Source: Chitiniphilus eburneus
GTDB lineage: Bacteria > Pseudomonadota > Gammaproteobacteria > Burkholderiales > Chitinibacteraceae
Direction: 5' to 3'
Assembly (NCBI RefSeq): GCF_005048205.1
Contig: NZ_SUMF01000004.1
Span: forward strand, 124,001-188,000
DNA length: 64,000 nucleotides
Part shown: in pieces, positions 63,711 to 64,000 of the stretch
How positions within the stretch are numbered: position 1 is the stretch's first letter
Layout: the number at the start of each line of letters is the position of its first letter
Notes under the pieces: model-generated
What the model was told of the DNA's origin: nothing
Databases searched by the model: none
What the model saw: the letters and a program-made list of their open reading frames with translations, nothing else
Position numbers and translations under genes: made by a program

Positions 63711-64000
63711 ATGCTGGCCGGGAAAAGCTGGGACGACTGGATCGAGCGCTATGGCCACAGCCATCGCCACCCGTTCAACCGCGCCTGTCACACGGTGGGG
63801 ATTCCACTGATCGTGCTGTCGTTGCCGCTGGCGCTGGCGGCGATCTGGGTGGACAACCTGTGGCTGTTGCCGCTGACGCTGTTCGTGCTGGGCTGGGTGC
63901 TGCAATTCGCCGGTCATGCCGTCGAAGGCAAGCCGCCGGAGTTCTTCAAGGACTGGCGCTTTCTGCTGGTCGGCGTGCGCTGGTGGCTGGCCAAGGTGCG
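63711..64000 (+). CDS. Mpo1-like/DUF962 membrane protein (3' end cut by window)
   Basis: The 96 visible residues start at ATG 63711 with AAGGAGA upstream, 30 bp after glnE. They show HRHPFNRACHTVGIPL, hydrophobic helices (about 33-50 and 55-72), QFAGHAVEGKPPEFF and a following helix. This is the DUF962/Mpo1 pattern, whose fungal member is an iron-dependent 2-hydroxy fatty acid dioxygenase; the His residues are the proposed metal ligands. The gene continues past the window. Confidence 0.85.
   Translation, partial: MLAGKSWDDWIERYGHSHRHPFNRACHTVGIPLIVLSLPLALAAIWVDNLWLLPLTLFVLGWVLQFAGHAVEGKPPEFFKDWRFLLVGVRWWLAKV

Noticed and set aside
61623-63917. 764-codon minus-strand open frame opposite glnE
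   Set aside because: Antisense shadow; it also crosses the start of the next real gene.

Overview
The window is about 64 kb of GC-rich chromosome from a betaproteobacterium, most likely in or near the Neisseriales or Burkholderiales. I infer this from protein similarity and gene order, not from a 16S sequence. The diagnostic arrangements are thrS-infC-rpmI-rplT-pheS-pheT-ihfA-merR-tRNA-Pro, tpiA-secG-tRNA-Leu-nuoA..N-DUF2818, carA-carB-greA-DUF4149-(yhbY)-rlmE-ftsH-folP-glmM, and glnE/yhdP-nitrilase-tldD. Nearly all of it is core housekeeping DNA. The only clear mobile DNA is the first 3.2 kb.

Layout. 1-3.2 kb: the end of a prophage or integrative element. It has four small unknown genes joined by TGATG stop/start overlaps, an excisionase-like HTH gene, and a tyrosine integrase next to the 3' end of tRNA-Pro(GGG), the probable attachment site. 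3.2-11.1 kb (minus strand): the translation operon from tRNA-Val and thrS to ihfA, a MerR-type regulator and tRNA-Pro. Its regulatory RNA features include a non-canonical AUA start of infC and a terminator plus hairpin before pheS. 11.1-26.2 kb: the complete 14-subunit complex I operon (nuoA-N) with a DUF2818 gene, interrupted between nuoJ and nuoI by 219 bp that carry a dispersed repeat. 26.2-27.5 kb: tRNA-Leu(GAG), secG and tpiA. 27.6-32.4 kb (plus): the phosphate ABC transporter pstS-C-A-B without phoU or phoBR, then a thioredoxin-fold protein with a broken CxxC motif and a rhodanese with a cysteine-rich tail. 32.4-44.4 kb (mostly minus): glmM, folP, ftsH, rlmE, yhbY (plus), a DUF4149 membrane protein, greA, carB, carA and a glutathione peroxidase.

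44.5-64 kb: a DUF1841 gene, a BepA-like M48 protease, a DedA/YqaA-type membrane protein, cyaY, a small LptM-like lipoprotein, a nuclease lipoprotein coupled to hpnC, a ComEA-like protein, a FixJ/FixL-type two-component pair, a Bax-inhibitor-1 protein, an enoyl-CoA hydratase/HIBYL-CoA hydrolase, tldD, a nitrilase-family amidase, yhdP, glnE and a truncated Mpo1/DUF962 gene at the right edge.

I did not find a clear new multigene defence or biosynthetic system. The best leads are regulatory or structural. They are a heptamer repeat with G-quadruplex potential at the start of carB that may sit inside its coding sequence, a dispersed palindromic repeat (nuoJ-nuoI and yhbY-DUF4149), the pheS leader structure without a recognisable leader peptide, the CTG start proposed for the YqaA-like gene, and the thiol-protein pair after pstB. 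No CRISPR array, insertion sequence or rRNA is visible. No stretch over about 300 bases is left without a gene.
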